This document shows, piece by piece, positions 16,516 through 23,580 of a stretch of DNA of 64,000 nt. The notes under the pieces are model-generated. The model saw only the letters and a list, made by a program, of their open reading frames with translations, had not been told where the DNA came from and did not search any database. The DNA is taken from assembly GCF_006740685.1 (NCBI RefSeq), contig NZ_CP035425.1, positions 845,687 through 909,686 on the forward strand, given 5' to 3'. Every line of letters begins with the position of its first letter. Within the stretch, counting starts at the first letter, position 1. Position numbers and translations under genes: made by a program. Origin of the DNA: Candidatus Nitrosopumilus sp. SW (GTDB lineage: Archaea > Thermoproteota > Nitrososphaeria > Nitrososphaerales > Nitrosopumilaceae).

Positions 16516-17511
16516 GTGAAATTTCTAGTATTATTTTCGGTTCTTGTTATTTTAGGCTCTATATCTTTTGTTTATGGAGAAGAATACATTGTTGACATTC
16601 CATTTGGAGCATATAATCCTGAACTAAATACACCTGCTGAGGTTTGGTATGATCCTCCTTTGATTAATGTGGTTGTTGGAGATACAATAACTTGGTATAA
16701 TGATGACAGAGAGGCTCATACTGTAACTAGTGGTGATGGTCCAGGACGTTTTGGTTGGATGGATAACAGAGATTTTGGAACACCTGATGGAATTTTTGAT
16801 AGTGGTAGATTTATGCCTGGAGAATCTTGGTCATATCAATTTGAGGAATCAGGCAGATTTTCATATTTTTGTACAATTCATCCATGGATGGATGGCATGG
16901 TAATTGTTGAAGAAGCAATTCCAGATTATCCTCATGATGCAACAGGAAAAGAAATCCAATTTCCTTTATTGCAATACACTCCAGATGGAACAATTGAAGT
17001 TAATTTAGCGTGGGATCCTCCAGTCATTAAAACTCACGAAAAAATTCAATTTGTATATCAATTCTATGATCCACAAACAAATTCTAATCTGGCAGAAATG
17101 AAATACAACTTTGTAATTTTCCAAAACGGACAAGAAATTTTTCGAGATGAAGGACTAAGTCAAATAGGTGGAGATTATAGAAATTATGTCTTTACAAATT
17201 CTGGTTCAATTATTGTTCGAATTGAAGGAATCCAAACTCCCTCTCTTTTAGCTGAAGAAAGTGTTACTGTATTTGGAGAAGTACAAAGTAAAGAACAAAG
17301 ATCAGTTGATTTTACTACTGCAGTTTATGACAATCCGGAGAAAACATCTCATGAAACATATCATATTAAACCTGCACAAAGATTAACTACCTATTACGAG
17401 TTAATGATTTTCATTATTCTTGTTCCAGCTGTAATGTTTATTGTTGCATTACTTTGGTTAAAGAGGAAACCAGATACACCAAAAACCAAGCCTGGGGCTG
17501 TTAAAATATAA
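16516..17511 (+). CDS. Secreted, membrane-anchored cupredoxin (plastocyanin-like blue copper protein)
   Basis: A 331-residue protein. The GTG at 16516 is chosen because it begins a clean signal peptide (V-K-F-L-V-L-F-S-V-L-V-I-L-G) and lies about 27 bases after a C-A-T-T-T-A-A-T element; an ATG further upstream would add a charged leader. The cupredoxin domain (about 25-135) shows the ligands His in E-A-H-T-V and C-T-I-H-P-W-M (Cys, His, Met), a type I copper site. A beta domain follows, then a transmembrane helix (about 295-318) with a basic tail. Such proteins carry electrons outside the membrane in ammonia-oxidising archaea. Confidence 0.88.
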   Translation: MKFLVLFSVLVILGSISFVYGEEYIVDIPFGAYNPELNTPAEVWYDPPLINVVVGDTITWYNDDREAHTVTSGDGPGRFGWMDNRDFGTPDGIFDSGRFMPGESWSYQFEESGRFSYFCTIHPWMDGMVIVEEAIPDYPHDATGKEIQFPLLQYTPDGTIEVNLAWDPPVIKTHEKIQFVYQFYDPQTNSNLAEMKYNFVIFQNGQEIFRDEGLSQIGGDYRNYVFTNSGSIIVRIEGIQTPSLLAEESVTVFGEVQSKEQRSVDFTTAVYDNPEKTSHETYHIKPAQRLTTYYELMIFIILVPAVMFIVALLWLKRKPDTPKTKPGAVKI

Positions 17512-17543
17512 AATAAGAAAAAGAAATTAAAAGTTGAACTAAT

Positions 17544-17843
17544 CTAATCGATTAATTCGGTCCAACCTTTTACGAAGACTGAATCTTTGTGGAGTGGAAC
17601 TGGTTGTCCAACAGTAAAGTCCATTGGTCTCATCCAAAAGATTGCTTTTGTTGGGCATACACCGATGCATGCACCATCAGAAATACATCTTTCTGGGTAA
17701 AAGACAAATGCTTTACCTCTCTTCCAGCCTTCAACTGGTTTTACTCTAAGGACATCTGGACCAAGTGTTGTACAGATTTCTACACATAGTGCACATCCGA
17801 TACACATTTGTTCGCTTATGTCTGGAATAATTCCTACTGGCAT
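17544..17843 (-). CDS. Seven-iron-type ferredoxin (3Fe-4S/4Fe-4S)
   Basis: A 99-residue ferredoxin. The first site is C14-x2-C17-x2-C20-x3-C24. The second is C53-x2-D56-x2-C59-x3-C63-P, in which Asp takes the place of the second Cys. That pattern is known from archaeal ferredoxins whose cluster is 3Fe-4S or an Asp-ligated 4Fe-4S. The C-terminal extension (about 70-99) is rich in P, V and W. It carries electrons in the cytosol, for example for 2-oxoacid oxidoreductases. The gene has its own promoter region with a paired 17-bp repeat. Confidence 0.9.
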   Translation of the reverse strand: MPVGIIPDISEQMCIGCALCVEICTTLGPDVLRVKPVEGWKRGKAFVFYPERCISDGACIGVCPTKAIFWMRPMDFTVGQPVPLHKDSVFVKGWTELID

Positions 17844-17867
17844 AACAAAATAAAATCTTGATTTGGC

Positions 17868-17880
17868 ATTAATATAATTT
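17868..17880 (-). promoter_or_regulatory. Probable TATA element of the ferredoxin gene
   Basis: An AT-only block (AAATTATATTAAT on the minus strand) lies about 31 bases before the ferredoxin ATG, giving a leader of only a few bases. It sits between the gene and the paired upstream repeats. Confidence 0.5.
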
Positions 17881-17896
17881 GCCTAAAAATATCGTG

Positions 17897-17933
17897 TTAT
17901 AACGGCGTTTGAAATTTTATAACGGCGTTTGAA
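17897..17933. promoter_or_regulatory. Paired direct repeat upstream of the ferredoxin promoter
   Basis: TTATAACGGCGTTTGAA occurs at 17897-17913 and identically at 17917-17933, a period of 20 bases (about two helical turns). The ACGGCG core is GC-rich in an AT-rich region. The copies lie just upstream of the TATA element, the usual place for an archaeal activator. A binding role is inference. Confidence 0.55.
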
Positions 17934-17952
17934 TTTTTGATCGCATTTTAGG

Positions 17953-18561
17953 TTAGATTTGTGATTGAATCTTGAAAACCTTTGAATCTTCATCTATGGA
18001 GCGAATAACTAAATCGTTTTCTATTTTCTTTAGAATGTACACTCCTGTTTTTGTAGATTTTATGATTTGTTTGCCTCCTGGAGTAAGAATCCAACCTTCA
18101 TTTTCTTTTTTTCTAGCCATTGCAGTTATGATAATAGAAGAATCAGCATCTTTCCCCAAGGATGCAAGTAACATAATACATGAATTAATGAATATGGCAG
18201 ATTCTAAATCTTCAAACATGTTGTATACTCCATTAAAAGAATCAATAATTACAAGAAATTTTTCTTTAGAAACTTTTGAAATTATTTTAGTGAATTCTCC
18301 TCCCCAACTTTCTTTTGTAGGGTGAAATACTGTAAGATTGTGTTTCTTTTGAATTAGACCTGACTCAATGTATCCTGTATAAAGTAGATCCATATCTACA
18401 AAAATTACTGGAGTCTCAACAGAATTGATTAATTTATTGAGAAACTCTGCTTTGTGAAATGGTTCTGAACAAAGTACTATGTTAGGTAGATTCTCTTTAA
18501 ACTCATTTTGTATATGAACTAGTTTACTATCTAAAATCTGGTCAGGACTTTTATCCAACAA
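17953..18561 (-). CDS. RecA/KaiC-like fold protein without a recognisable Walker A
   Basis: A 202-residue cytosolic protein of unknown function. It has alternating strands and helices, with V-I-F-V-D-M-D and a Walker-B-like F-L-V-I-I-D-S strand (about 115-121). A basic segment A-R-K-K-E-N-E-G-W and a G-G-K-Q-I-I-K strand come near the end. No GxxxxGK[ST] motif is seen where the P-loop should be (V-L-C-S-E-P-F-H-K), so it may be a non-ATPase relative of KaiC-like signalling proteins. That assignment is structural guesswork. It diverges from the class V PLP enzyme with 26 bases between. Confidence 0.6.
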   Translation of the reverse strand: MLDKSPDQILDSKLVHIQNEFKENLPNIVLCSEPFHKAEFLNKLINSVETPVIFVDMDLLYTGYIESGLIQKKHNLTVFHPTKESWGGEFTKIISKVSKEKFLVIIDSFNGVYNMFEDLESAIFINSCIMLLASLGKDADSSIIITAMARKKENEGWILTPGGKQIIKSTKTGVYILKKIENDLVIRSIDEDSKVFKIQSQI

Positions 18562-18587
18562 CCATCTAGCATTTTACAGATATAATA

Positions 18588-19730
18588 ATGAATTTAGTAT
18601 CAAAGGATATTTCAGATGATTTTCCAAGCTCGGATAAAATCTATCTAAACAATGCATCAGTTTCTCTAATGCCTAATCAAAGTATTGAAGCAATGAAAGA
18701 TTTTCTAATCTCATACAATTCTATTGGTCCTGATTCAAAAGAATCAGAACCATTTGTAACTGAAAAACTAAGAGCTACAAGAAAAACCATAGCAAAAATT
18801 ATCTCATGTCAACCTGATGAAGTTGTACTTACGCAAAGTACTACTGATGGCATCAATATTGTAGCTAATGGTATTACATTTGATGAAAAATCAAACATAA
18901 TCATTCGTGGAATGACTCATGAGCATCATTCAAATTTTTATCCTTGGTTGAAATTAAAAGAAAAAATTTCTGTGAAAAATCTTTCAATTGACAAAGATGG
19001 ATTTTTCAAACTTGAAGATTTAGAATCGTTAGTTGATGATAATACAAAGTTAGTTGCTCTAAGTCATGCCCTTTACAATACTGGTTCTATCTTACCCTTG
19101 GAGAAAGTAGCAAAAATTCTTGATGTACCTCTTTTCGTTGATAGCGCACAAACTGTAGGATGTATTGACGTCAATGTTTCAAAAATAAATTGTAATTTTA
19201 TGTCCTTTAATGGATCAAAATGGCTCTGTGGTCCAATGGGAACTGGTCTGTTTTATTGCAATAGAAAATCAAGTGAATTATTAGAACCGAAAACTATTGG
19301 TGGAGAGTCTGCAATAATATATGATGATACAAATTTAGCATTCAAGGAACTTCCTGATAAATTTCAAACTGGATTTCGTAATTATGTTGGAATTGTTGGA
19401 TTAGAATCTTCTGCAAATTATTTGCTTAACTTTGGTATCAAAAACATCCGTGAAAAAAATCAATACTTGTCAAATCTCTTAAGAGAAGAATTATCCAAAA
19501 TACCAAAAATTATTTTGTATGGACCTGAAGATCCTAATTCTAGAACTAGTATTGTTTCTTTTAACATAGATGGAATGGATTCACAAGAAGTTGTTGATAG
19601 ACTGGAACGACAAAACATTATCTTAGCTTTGAGAGAAATTATGGAAAAAAAGATTGTACGAGCTTCTCCTCATTTTTTTAATACTGAATCACAAATTATG
19701 TTGGTAATTGATGCAATAAAGAAACTATAG
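18588..19730 (+). CDS. Class V aminotransferase-fold PLP enzyme (not a classical cysteine desulfurase)
   Basis: A 380-residue fold-type I PLP enzyme. Seen: L-N-N-A-S-V at the start, T-D-G-I-N near residue 88, the H-E-H-H-S-N motif, V-D-S-A-Q-T-V-G (PLP Asp), and the PLP lysine in N-G-S-K-W-L-C-G-P. The end R-A-S-P-H-F-F-N-T is family-typical. The catalytic Cys loop of SufS is missing: A-L-R-E-I-M-E-K-K-I-V replaces the usual R-x-G-H-x-C region. It could be an epimerase, lyase or kynureninase-like enzyme. It converges on a small Lrp-type ligand domain with a six-base overlap. Confidence 0.8.
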   Translation: MNLVSKDISDDFPSSDKIYLNNASVSLMPNQSIEAMKDFLISYNSIGPDSKESEPFVTEKLRATRKTIAKIISCQPDEVVLTQSTTDGINIVANGITFDEKSNIIIRGMTHEHHSNFYPWLKLKEKISVKNLSIDKDGFFKLEDLESLVDDNTKLVALSHALYNTGSILPLEKVAKILDVPLFVDSAQTVGCIDVNVSKINCNFMSFNGSKWLCGPMGTGLFYCNRKSSELLEPKTIGGESAIIYDDTNLAFKELPDKFQTGFRNYVGIVGLESSANYLLNFGIKNIREKNQYLSNLLREELSKIPKIILYGPEDPNSRTSIVSFNIDGMDSQEVVDRLERQNIILALREIMEKKIVRASPHFFNTESQIMLVIDAIKKL

Positions 19731-19982
19731 ATTTTCTTGTTCTTCTATAACCATCATGGTTAACGTAGACTGTACCTTGGTAATCTTTCTGATTTTATTG
19801 GTAATAATCGAACGCAGTTTCTCAGCATCATCTGAAGACAATTTCAAGACGATATCGTATACGCCGTAAACTCCTTGGACTTCGTAGGTTACATCCTCAT
19901 CTGTAAGGATTTGTTTTACTTCGTTGATGATTGATTCATCTGATCCTAAATCAGAATTTAGTAGAACATATGCAGTAGGCAC
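19725..19982 (-). CDS. Stand-alone Lrp/AsnC ligand-binding (RAM) domain protein
   Basis: An 85-residue protein corresponding to only the C-terminal effector domain of Lrp/AsnC regulators, with no helix-turn-helix. The pattern A-Y-V-L-L-N-S-D-L-G at the start, then G-V-Y-G-V-Y-D-I-V-L-K in the middle and the ending T-L-T-M-M-V-I-E fits the beta-alpha-beta-beta-alpha-beta fold that oligomerises and binds amino acids. It could sense amino acids or modulate full-length Lrp proteins. It overlaps the convergent PLP-enzyme gene by six bases. Confidence 0.88.
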   Translation of the reverse strand: MPTAYVLLNSDLGSDESIINEVKQILTDEDVTYEVQGVYGVYDIVLKLSSDDAEKLRSIITNKIRKITKVQSTLTMMVIEEQENL

Positions 19983-20057
19983 ACGAAATTTTTACTCAAA
20001 GAGTATTTAACTTTTCATAATTCAAAAATTGATTAATTAGTATTTTGTCTTATTGAT

Positions 20058-20699
20058 GTGAAACCCATAGATCTAACACTTACAATATCGAAATCTATAC
20101 CATGTTTTCCTGGTTCTCCAGAACCTCAATTCATTTCTTGGTCAAATCTCAAAGAAGATGGGTATAATCTTGAACTTCTATTCCTCAGTTCCCACACTGG
20201 AACCCATCTTGATGCCCCTTTCCACTTTGTCAAGAATGGTTTCAAAATTGACCAAATTCCACTTGAGAGATTAATGGGAAAAGCCATTTTAATCAAAATG
20301 AAAAAATCAAAAAACTCTCCTATTACAAAATCAGAAATTATTGAATTTGAGAAAAAAAATGGAACCATTCCTAACAAATCATCAGTATTCTTTTTCACAG
20401 ATTGGCAAAAAAATATCAAAAAAGATAATTATTTTACAGAAAATCCTGGACTGGCATTATCTGCAGCTACATATCTTGTACAAAAAAAAACGAATCTTGT
20501 TGGAATAGATTCTCCAAGTATAGATCTTGGAAAAGATGAATCATTTAGTGTTCATCATATTTTATCAAAAAATAATATCCTAATAGTGGAAAACTTGGCA
20601 AACTTGAATAAAATCAAATCAAAGGAATTTAATTTTACAATTCTTCCACTAAAACTAAAAGATGCAACAGGTTCGCCCGTAAGAGCAGTTGCACTCTAA
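20058..20699 (+). CDS. Cyclase-family hydrolase (kynurenine-formamidase-like)
   Basis: A 213-residue metal-dependent hydrolase with a GTG start at 20058. It opens P-I-D-L-T-L-T-I, and the active-site motif H-T-G-T-H-L-D-A-P-F-H-F (about 53-64) matches the HxGTHxDxPxHF signature of the family that includes bacterial KynB. A later G-I-D-S-P-S-I-D and H-H-I-L segment supplies further ligands. Substrate is unknown: family members open formyl-kynurenine, isatin or cyclic amides. It follows the PLP enzyme and RAM-domain gene and precedes a tyrosine-phosphatase-type gene. Confidence 0.85.
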   Translation: MKPIDLTLTISKSIPCFPGSPEPQFISWSNLKEDGYNLELLFLSSHTGTHLDAPFHFVKNGFKIDQIPLERLMGKAILIKMKKSKNSPITKSEIIEFEKKNGTIPNKSSVFFFTDWQKNIKKDNYFTENPGLALSAATYLVQKKTNLVGIDSPSIDLGKDESFSVHHILSKNNILIVENLANLNKIKSKEFNFTILPLKLKDATGSPVRAVAL

Positions 20700-20714
20700 A
20701 CATTTCGTAATGCT

Positions 20715-20722
20715 AAAAATAT
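20715..20722 (+). promoter_or_regulatory. TATA box for the dual-specificity phosphatase gene
   Basis: AAAAATAT is centred about 25 bases before the ATG at 20743, consistent with leaderless transcription from that ATG and not from the ATG at 20728. Confidence 0.5.
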
Positions 20723-20724
20723 AG

Positions 20725-20740
20725 TAGATGTTAACATCTA
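20725..20740. promoter_or_regulatory. Perfect 16-bp palindrome at the phosphatase gene start
   Basis: TAGATGTTAACATCTA is its own reverse complement. It lies directly between the TATA box and the preferred ATG (20743), where a dimeric repressor would block polymerase. It may instead be chance; no second copy was noticed in the window. Confidence 0.45.
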
Positions 20741-20742
20741 GT

Positions 20743-21237
20743 ATGAGTAAGCCTGGTAATTTATGGAGAAAAGTCCATGGAAAAATTACAAAAAAACCAA
20801 CAAACTTTTCTTGGTTAATTGAAGAAAAATTAGCAGGCTCCGGCATGCCTACAAGTTTTGATGAATTTGATTGGATTGTAAATCAAGGTGTAAAATCAAT
20901 TGTTACCATGACTGAGAATGCTTTGCCTGAAAATTGGACGCAAAATATTGATTATCTTCATGTTCCAACTCCTGATCTAACTGCACCTGATATGGAGAAG
21001 ATTGATTCTGCAGTTGATTTTATACATGAACAAATTACAAATGATCAAGCAGTAATGGTTCATTGTGCAGCTGGAATGGGAAGAGCTGGAACAATACTTG
21101 CATGTTACTTTGTAAAATACCAAAAATTTTCAGCAGAAAAAGCCATTGAAATGATTCGTGAAGAAAGGCCTGGTTCTATTCAATCTGAAGTACAAGAACT
21201 AGCTATTGGTTTTTATGAAAAACATGTAAAAAATTAG
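20743..21237 (+). CDS. Dual-specificity (cysteine-dependent) protein phosphatase
   Basis: A 164-residue phosphatase. The ATG at 20743 is preferred because a TATA box lies 25 bases upstream; an ATG 15 bases earlier is in frame. The P-loop is V-H-C-A-A-G-M-G-R-A-G-T, the H-C-x5-R-S/T signature with Cys nucleophile. The general-acid loop is the T-P-D-L-T-A-P-D segment. The compact size resembles archaeal and eukaryotic atypical DSPs that act on Ser, Thr or Tyr phosphates or on small molecules. A UbiB-type kinase is elsewhere in the window but nothing links the two. Confidence 0.88.
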   Translation: MSKPGNLWRKVHGKITKKPTNFSWLIEEKLAGSGMPTSFDEFDWIVNQGVKSIVTMTENALPENWTQNIDYLHVPTPDLTAPDMEKIDSAVDFIHEQITNDQAVMVHCAAGMGRAGTILACYFVKYQKFSAEKAIEMIREERPGSIQSEVQELAIGFYEKHVKN

Positions 21238-21238
21238 T

Positions 21239-21385
21239 TTAAACAAATTCTGAAACTAATTTTCCATCAACAATTTTGATTTTCAAGGTTTTATTTTCTT
21301 GAAAAATCATGGTTAGTCCACCATCTGAGTCGGGATCTTCTATCTTTACAAGTTCTAACATTTTGATTGCATCATATTTTTCCAT
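21239..21385 (-). CDS. Micro-protein A (48 aa) of a tandem pair, unknown function
   Basis: A 48-residue acidic protein starting M-E-K-Y-D-A-I-K. It shares with the upstream neighbour the pattern M-x-K-Y-D, then E-D-P-D-x-x-G-G-x-T-x-I-F-x-x-N, then I-K-x-x-D-G-K. The ATG follows a GGTGA Shine-Dalgarno placed seven bases upstream, within the end of the previous gene, so it is translated as second cistron. It is shorter than usual gene-calling limits. The paralogy with its neighbour is the main proof that both are real. Confidence 0.8.
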   Translation of the reverse strand: MEKYDAIKMLELVKIEDPDSDGGLTMIFQENKTLKIKIVDGKLVSEFV

Positions 21386-21394
21386 TTATGTCAC

Positions 21395-21547
21395 CTATTC
21401 TGGGATTGATACGGTCTCGATTTTTCCATCATTTGCTTTGATGAACAAAAATCTGTTGTCTTTAAAGATAAAGGTAATTCCTCCTTCTTTATCAGGATCC
21501 TCAACTTCAAGAATTGGTTGTCCTAATAGACCATCGTATTTTGCCAT
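21395..21547 (-). CDS. Micro-protein B (50 aa) of a tandem pair, unknown function
   Basis: A 50-residue protein, M-A-K-Y-D-G-L-L-G at the start, with V-E-D-P-D-K-E-G-G-I-T-F-I-F-K-D-N in the middle and D-G-K-I-E-T-V-S-I-P-E at the end. The predicted fold is three or four short beta strands. It lies nine bases before micro-protein A and 30 bases after the 178-residue gene on the same strand, so all three may be one transcript. The conserved E-D-P-D acidic turn could bind a metal, but this is a guess. Confidence 0.8.
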   Translation of the reverse strand: MAKYDGLLGQPILEVEDPDKEGGITFIFKDNRFLFIKANDGKIETVSIPE

Positions 21548-21577
21548 AATGATTCCATCAAAAAGTTCCTTATATCC

Positions 21578-22114
21578 CTAATTGATTTTTATTTCAATTT
21601 CTCTAGAATTGTTCTTGACATTTCCTGGCTCTGTAAACTCATGTTTTTGCCATGATGCAAATGCCTCAGCACTAATTTTGTGTGTACCTTTTCCCAAATC
21701 TTCTGCTTTGAAAACAAATTTCTCATTAAAATCAAATAATTCCTGTCTAACTTCTTCTTCTGTAAGTCTGATAAATGGTTCAAAATTTTTGGCTACTTGA
21801 ACCCAAATTCTCCTGTCTTTCATAGGATTGACAAGTTTAGGATTTCTTGTCCAAAATATGGATGCCTTTCTGTAGGTGTCAATTGTTCTGCCTAGCTCTT
21901 TTTTCCTAAAGCCGCCTGAAGTCAGTTTCAAACCGTATTTCAATTTGAATGAAACATCGTTTTTGTTGTATGCATCAGTCCAATTTACCTCGTTAAATGC
22001 ATCTCTTAGGTCACCTTCAACTGAAAATTGGACATTTATCTCAATATTTTCATCTGAAGCGTATTCATCCTTGGATTTTACCAATTCTATGTCTGAAATC
22101 CTACTTTCGCCCAT
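21578..22114 (-). CDS. Conserved-looking protein of unknown function (178 aa)
   Basis: A cytosolic protein with no signal peptide. The start I-S-D-I-E-L-V-K and the alternation of strands (I-N-V-Q-F-S-V-E-G, V-S-F-K-L-K-Y-G-L-K-L) suggest an immunoglobulin-like beta sandwich. A helical region T-E-E-E-V-R-Q-E-L-F follows, then more strands ending R-E-I-E-I-K-I-N. No catalytic signature is seen. It is first of three leftward genes with the two micro-proteins and divergent from rpoL by 51 bases, a shared regulatory region. Confidence 0.7.
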   Translation of the reverse strand: MGESRISDIELVKSKDEYASDENIEINVQFSVEGDLRDAFNEVNWTDAYNKNDVSFKLKYGLKLTSGGFRKKELGRTIDTYRKASIFWTRNPKLVNPMKDRRIWVQVAKNFEPFIRLTEEEVRQELFDFNEKFVFKAEDLGKGTHKISAEAFASWQKHEFTEPGNVKNNSREIEIKIN

Positions 22115-22165
22115 TTCTACTGCTCATAATGATTTATATCCGCAATAAGTGCTTTTTCTGAATAC

Positions 22166-22444
22166 ATGAACGCACAAGTAATCAGTTCAGAAGCCAAAGA
22201 AATCAACCTCTCAATCACTGAAACCGATATTGGAATTTTGTACCTAATTCAACATGAGCTTCTAAAAGAATCAAATATTGATTTTGCAGGTGTTATTGTA
22301 AAACATCCACTAACTAACGAATGTTGGATGAGAATTAATTCTAGTTCAAAACCACTAGGTGAAATAAAGAAGGCTACCGATTCAGCAATTAAAATGGCAG
22401 ATGAGTTCAAACAATTATTTAATTCAAAACTTAAGGTAAATTAG
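22166..22444 (+). CDS. rpoL: DNA-directed RNA polymerase subunit L (Rpo11)
   Basis: A 92-residue homologue of eukaryotic Rpb11. It has I-x-x-T-D-I-G-I-L-Y-L-I-Q-H-E-L-L (about 20-35), the F-A-G-V-I-V-K-H-P-L strand and a long C-terminal helix, as in the subunit that pairs with subunit D for assembly of the polymerase. A TTTATAT element lies about 28 bases upstream of the ATG. It is followed after two bases by tfs, so transcription machinery genes are grouped here. Confidence 0.93.
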   Translation: MNAQVISSEAKEINLSITETDIGILYLIQHELLKESNIDFAGVIVKHPLTNECWMRINSSSKPLGEIKKATDSAIKMADEFKQLFNSKLKVN

Positions 22445-22446
22445 AA

Positions 22447-22764
22447 TTGAAGTTTTGCCCCAAATGTGAGGTCAAATTAAAAAAAGGTACTTCTGGCCTT
22501 CAATGCTCCAAATGTGGTTATACTGAAGGACAAGAAGAAAAACAGACCAAAAAAATTATTGAAAATGAAGAACATGAAGAATCAATTTTAGCTTTTGAAG
22601 GAAATGAAGGAGAGGAATCTCATCCAACTATCAAAATAGAATGTGAAAAATGTGGACACGATGAAGCAATTTGGTGGATGCTTCAAACAAGAAGTGCAGA
22701 TGAACCAACCACACAATTCTATCGCTGTACAAAATGTAAGAATACTTGGCGTAATTACGCATAA
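22447..22764 (+). CDS. tfs: Transcription factor S (TFS, TFIIS/RPB9-like cleavage factor)
   Basis: A 105-residue protein with a TTG start two bases after rpoL. The N-terminal zinc ribbon is C-P-K-C...C-S-K-C-G, the C-terminal one C-E-K-C-G...C-T-K-C-K. The loop R-S-A-D-E-P-T-T carries the acidic D-E pair that inserts into the polymerase active site and triggers transcript cleavage. The linker is acidic. This is the cleavage-competent form, not a passive RPB9. Confidence 0.94.
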   Translation: MKFCPKCEVKLKKGTSGLQCSKCGYTEGQEEKQTKKIIENEEHEESILAFEGNEGEESHPTIKIECEKCGHDEAIWWMLQTRSADEPTTQFYRCTKCKNTWRNYA

Positions 22765-22798
22765 CGTTTAACTGGAACATAAAGTCAACAAAGTTGAT

Positions 22799-23545
22799 TT
22801 GACTTTTGAAGCAAAAACAAGTGGTTCTGATGATCTAAAGGCAATCATATCTGCAATTTCAACACTTGTTGAAGAAGCAACATTTGTTGCAACTGCAGAG
22901 GGAATTTCTTTTAGAGGAATGGATCCATCTCATGTTGCTCTTATAGATATTTCCTGGCCTAATTCTGCATTTGAAAAATACGAATGTGATAGTGATATAA
23001 AATTTGGAGTAAGAATAGATGAATTTTCAAAACTCATCAAAAGAGCAGACAAAAAAGACAGCATTGAGATTAGTATCTCTGAACAAAACATGTTGCTTGT
23101 TACAGTTGGGAAAAATAAAAAATACAAAATGCGTTTGATTGAAAGTTCTGCAACAGATACACCATTACCAAAGATACCATATGATTCTAAAATCATATTG
23201 TCTTCATCAAAATTTGATAAAATTTTAGGTGATGTTCAAGTTGTATCTGACTATTTGACAATACATACGGCTGATTCTAAAGGTGATTTTTCAGGAAAAG
23301 GGGATTCAGGAGAAGTTGTAATTGATTTAGATAAAAACGATGAAGATATTGAGGAGATTTCTTCTAAAGAAGACAGTGTCGGAACCTACAGTTTAGAGTA
23401 TCTTAATCCTGTAGTAAAAGCAGTAGGAACTACTGCAGGCTTTATTACATGTGAATTTTCAAGCGCAAAACCACTCAGAATTGAATTCAAAGTAGCCAAT
23501 ATTGGTCGAATTCACTTTTACTTAGCTCCACGCGTGGAAAGTTAA
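22799..23545 (+). CDS. pcn: DNA polymerase sliding clamp (PCNA)
   Basis: A 248-residue clamp subunit starting at TTG. Seen: the R-G-M-D-P-S-H-V-A-L segment (about 39-48), an interdomain connector around 115-130 for PIP-box partners, an acidic loop D-L-D-K-N-D-E-D-I-E-E, and the closing strand G-R-I-H-F-Y-L-A-P-R-V-E. It forms a trimeric ring that tethers polymerases, ligase and nucleases to DNA. A single gene here fits a homotrimer, but other clamp genes elsewhere cannot be excluded. Confidence 0.95.
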   Translation: MTFEAKTSGSDDLKAIISAISTLVEEATFVATAEGISFRGMDPSHVALIDISWPNSAFEKYECDSDIKFGVRIDEFSKLIKRADKKDSIEISISEQNMLLVTVGKNKKYKMRLIESSATDTPLPKIPYDSKIILSSSKFDKILGDVQVVSDYLTIHTADSKGDFSGKGDSGEVVIDLDKNDEDIEEISSKEDSVGTYSLEYLNPVVKAVGTTAGFITCEFSSAKPLRIEFKVANIGRIHFYLAPRVES

Positions 23546-23580
23546 AGCATTTAAAGATTAACTAATTCAGGTATTTTGAA

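Noticed and set aside
17897-17933. Reading the paired 17-bp repeat as a CRISPR remnant
   Set aside because: Only two copies, with a three-base gap; spacers of CRISPR length are absent and no cas gene is near.
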